Shown: in pieces, positions 6,099 through 7,019 of the stretch | Position numbering within the stretch: position 1 is the stretch's first letter | How the letters are laid out: each line of letters starts with the position of its first letter | Assembly: GCA_030637245.1 (NCBI GenBank) | Contig: DAOVVI010000077.1 | Span: forward strand, 1 to 7,019 | Origin: Cyclobacteriaceae bacterium | Lineage (GTDB): Bacteria; Bacteroidota; Bacteroidia; Cytophagales; Cyclobacteriaceae | Length of the DNA: 7,019 nucleotides | Direction of reading: 5' to 3' | Notes under the pieces: model-generated | What the model was told of the DNA's origin: nothing | What the model saw: only the letters and a program-made list of their open reading frames with translations | The model's database searches: none | Program-made: the position numbers and the translations under genes

Positions 6099-7019
6099 TG
6101 AAAGGTATTTATATTTCATTGGTTATTTGGTTATTTTTCTCGTGCGGAGAGGAGAATCCAACTCCTAACAATTTCCTCGACTATCAGAATCCCTATTTTG
6201 AATATTTAAACAGCAGTAAACTCGATCTTTTAAATGAAAAAATAAGACAAGGTAGTTTTGGAGATATTCATAGCTTGGTGATTATACGAAATGACAAAAT
6301 CGTTTTCGAAAATTATTATTCCAATTACCAAAGATCTGATTTGCATCCCATCGGTACATCAACTCAAAGTATTGTGTCTGCATTGGTTGGTGTAATGCTT
6401 AAAGAAAATGATTCCATAAGTTTGAGTGCAAAAATCATTGACCTGTTACCGGAATATTCACAATATTTTGAAAACATCCCTCAAAAAGATCAAATTGAAA
6501 TCGGACATTTATTAACGAATACTTCAGGGCTTTGGTGGGATGAATGGACACACGCATTCGGGAGTGAAGACAATGATGCTTATGTCATGACGCTAAGTGA
6601 TGATTGGGTTTCAAATGTATTGTCCACGCCAATGATTCGGGAACCTGGCTACGAATTTAATTTTAACAGTGGAAACGGTATTTTGATGGCTCCGATTATT
6701 CAAGAACTAACTGGTACTGAAATGGAACAATATGCCAAAGAAAAGCTTTTTAGTCCATTAGAAATCACCGAATGGAAATGGGAAAAAATTCCGGGTGATT
6801 ATGTGAATGCAGCTTGGGGCCTACATCTAAGGCCATTGGATTTGGGAAAAATTGGTTATTTGTATTTAAAAGATGGATTATGGAATGGCGAGATGATCTT
6901 TGAAGAAAATTGGAGACGCAGATCAACGAGACATCGAAAAAATGTCTCTAATTATTATAACTATGGTTATTTTTGGTGGAGATTTTCAGACTATGCAGAT
7001 GCAATCCGCTTTTTACAAC
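6098..7019 (+). CDS. Beta-lactamase-like lipoprotein with lost catalytic residues, 3'-truncated by window
   Basis: 307 codons are visible, reading open to the window end. The GTG at 6098 is the only usable start between the in-frame TGA at 6056 and the signal peptide (MKGIYISLVIWLFFSC, lipidated Cys16 followed by Gly-Glu-Glu). The rest follows the serine hydrolase family of class C beta-lactamases and penicillin-binding proteins closely: HLLTNTSGLWWDEW (137-150), SDDW, REPGYEFNFNSGN (181-193), AAWGLHLRPLDLGKIGYLYL (238-257), LWNGEMI and YGYFWW. The catalytic S-x-x-K site is T87-S88-T89-Q90, in the context LHPIGTSTQSIVSALVG, where family members have S-V-T-K. The Tyr of the second motif is Phe189. 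So Ser, Lys and Tyr are all replaced, while the scaffold is intact and there is no frameshift. It is probably an inactive or repurposed enzyme anchored to a membrane. The third motif (KTG/HxG) would lie beyond the window. The gene follows the barrel gene by 5 bases. Confidence 0.85.
   Translation, partial: MKGIYISLVIWLFFSCGEENPTPNNFLDYQNPYFEYLNSSKLDLLNEKIRQGSFGDIHSLVIIRNDKIVFENYYSNYQRSDLHPIGTSTQSIVSALVGVMLKENDSISLSAKIIDLLPEYSQYFENIPQKDQIEIGHLLTNTSGLWWDEWTHAFGSEDNDAYVMTLSDDWVSNVLSTPMIREPGYEFNFNSGNGILMAPIIQELTGTEMEQYAKEKLFSPLEITEWKWEKIPGDYVNAAWGLHLRPLDLGKIGYLYLKDGLWNGEMIFEENWRRRSTRHRKNVSNYYNYGYFWWRFSDYADAIRFLQ

Overview
The window reads as chromosomal DNA of a Bacteroidota bacterium, most likely from the Cytophagia side of the phylum (the finer placement is an inference). 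The evidence is low GC, a secreted protein with a C-terminal type IX secretion sorting domain, TAnnTTTG-type -7 promoter elements, few Shine-Dalgarno sites, and signal peptides cleaved just before Gln. No tRNA, rRNA, CRISPR array, integrase or transposase gene is visible.

Left part (1-2844, + strand): a promoter-like stretch precedes a single-pass membrane protein with three periplasmic PASTA repeats. Its stop overlaps the likely start of a 614-residue secreted protein with a C-terminal T9SS type A sorting domain. The two genes are probably co-transcribed and translationally coupled.

Middle (2845-5149): a complete 3-oxoacyl-ACP synthase III (FabH) with an intact Cys-His-Asn triad lies on the + strand. 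It meets a D-2-hydroxyacid dehydrogenase on the - strand, and the two stop codons overlap by 4 bases. Upstream of the dehydrogenase, also on the - strand, is a 54-residue lipoprotein gene that is easily missed by length cut-offs.

Right part (5150-7019): about 340 bases of AT-rich non-coding DNA carry a conspicuous long inverted repeat (5339-5431). Then comes a two-gene + strand unit: a small 8-stranded outer-membrane beta-barrel protein and, 5 bases after its stop, a lipoprotein of the serine beta-lactamase-like family cut by the window end. In that last gene the surrounding family sequence is well preserved, but the catalytic Ser, Lys and Tyr are replaced by Thr, Gln and Phe. It therefore looks like a pseudoenzyme, perhaps a binding or structural partner of the barrel. 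This is the most interesting item in an otherwise ordinary region.
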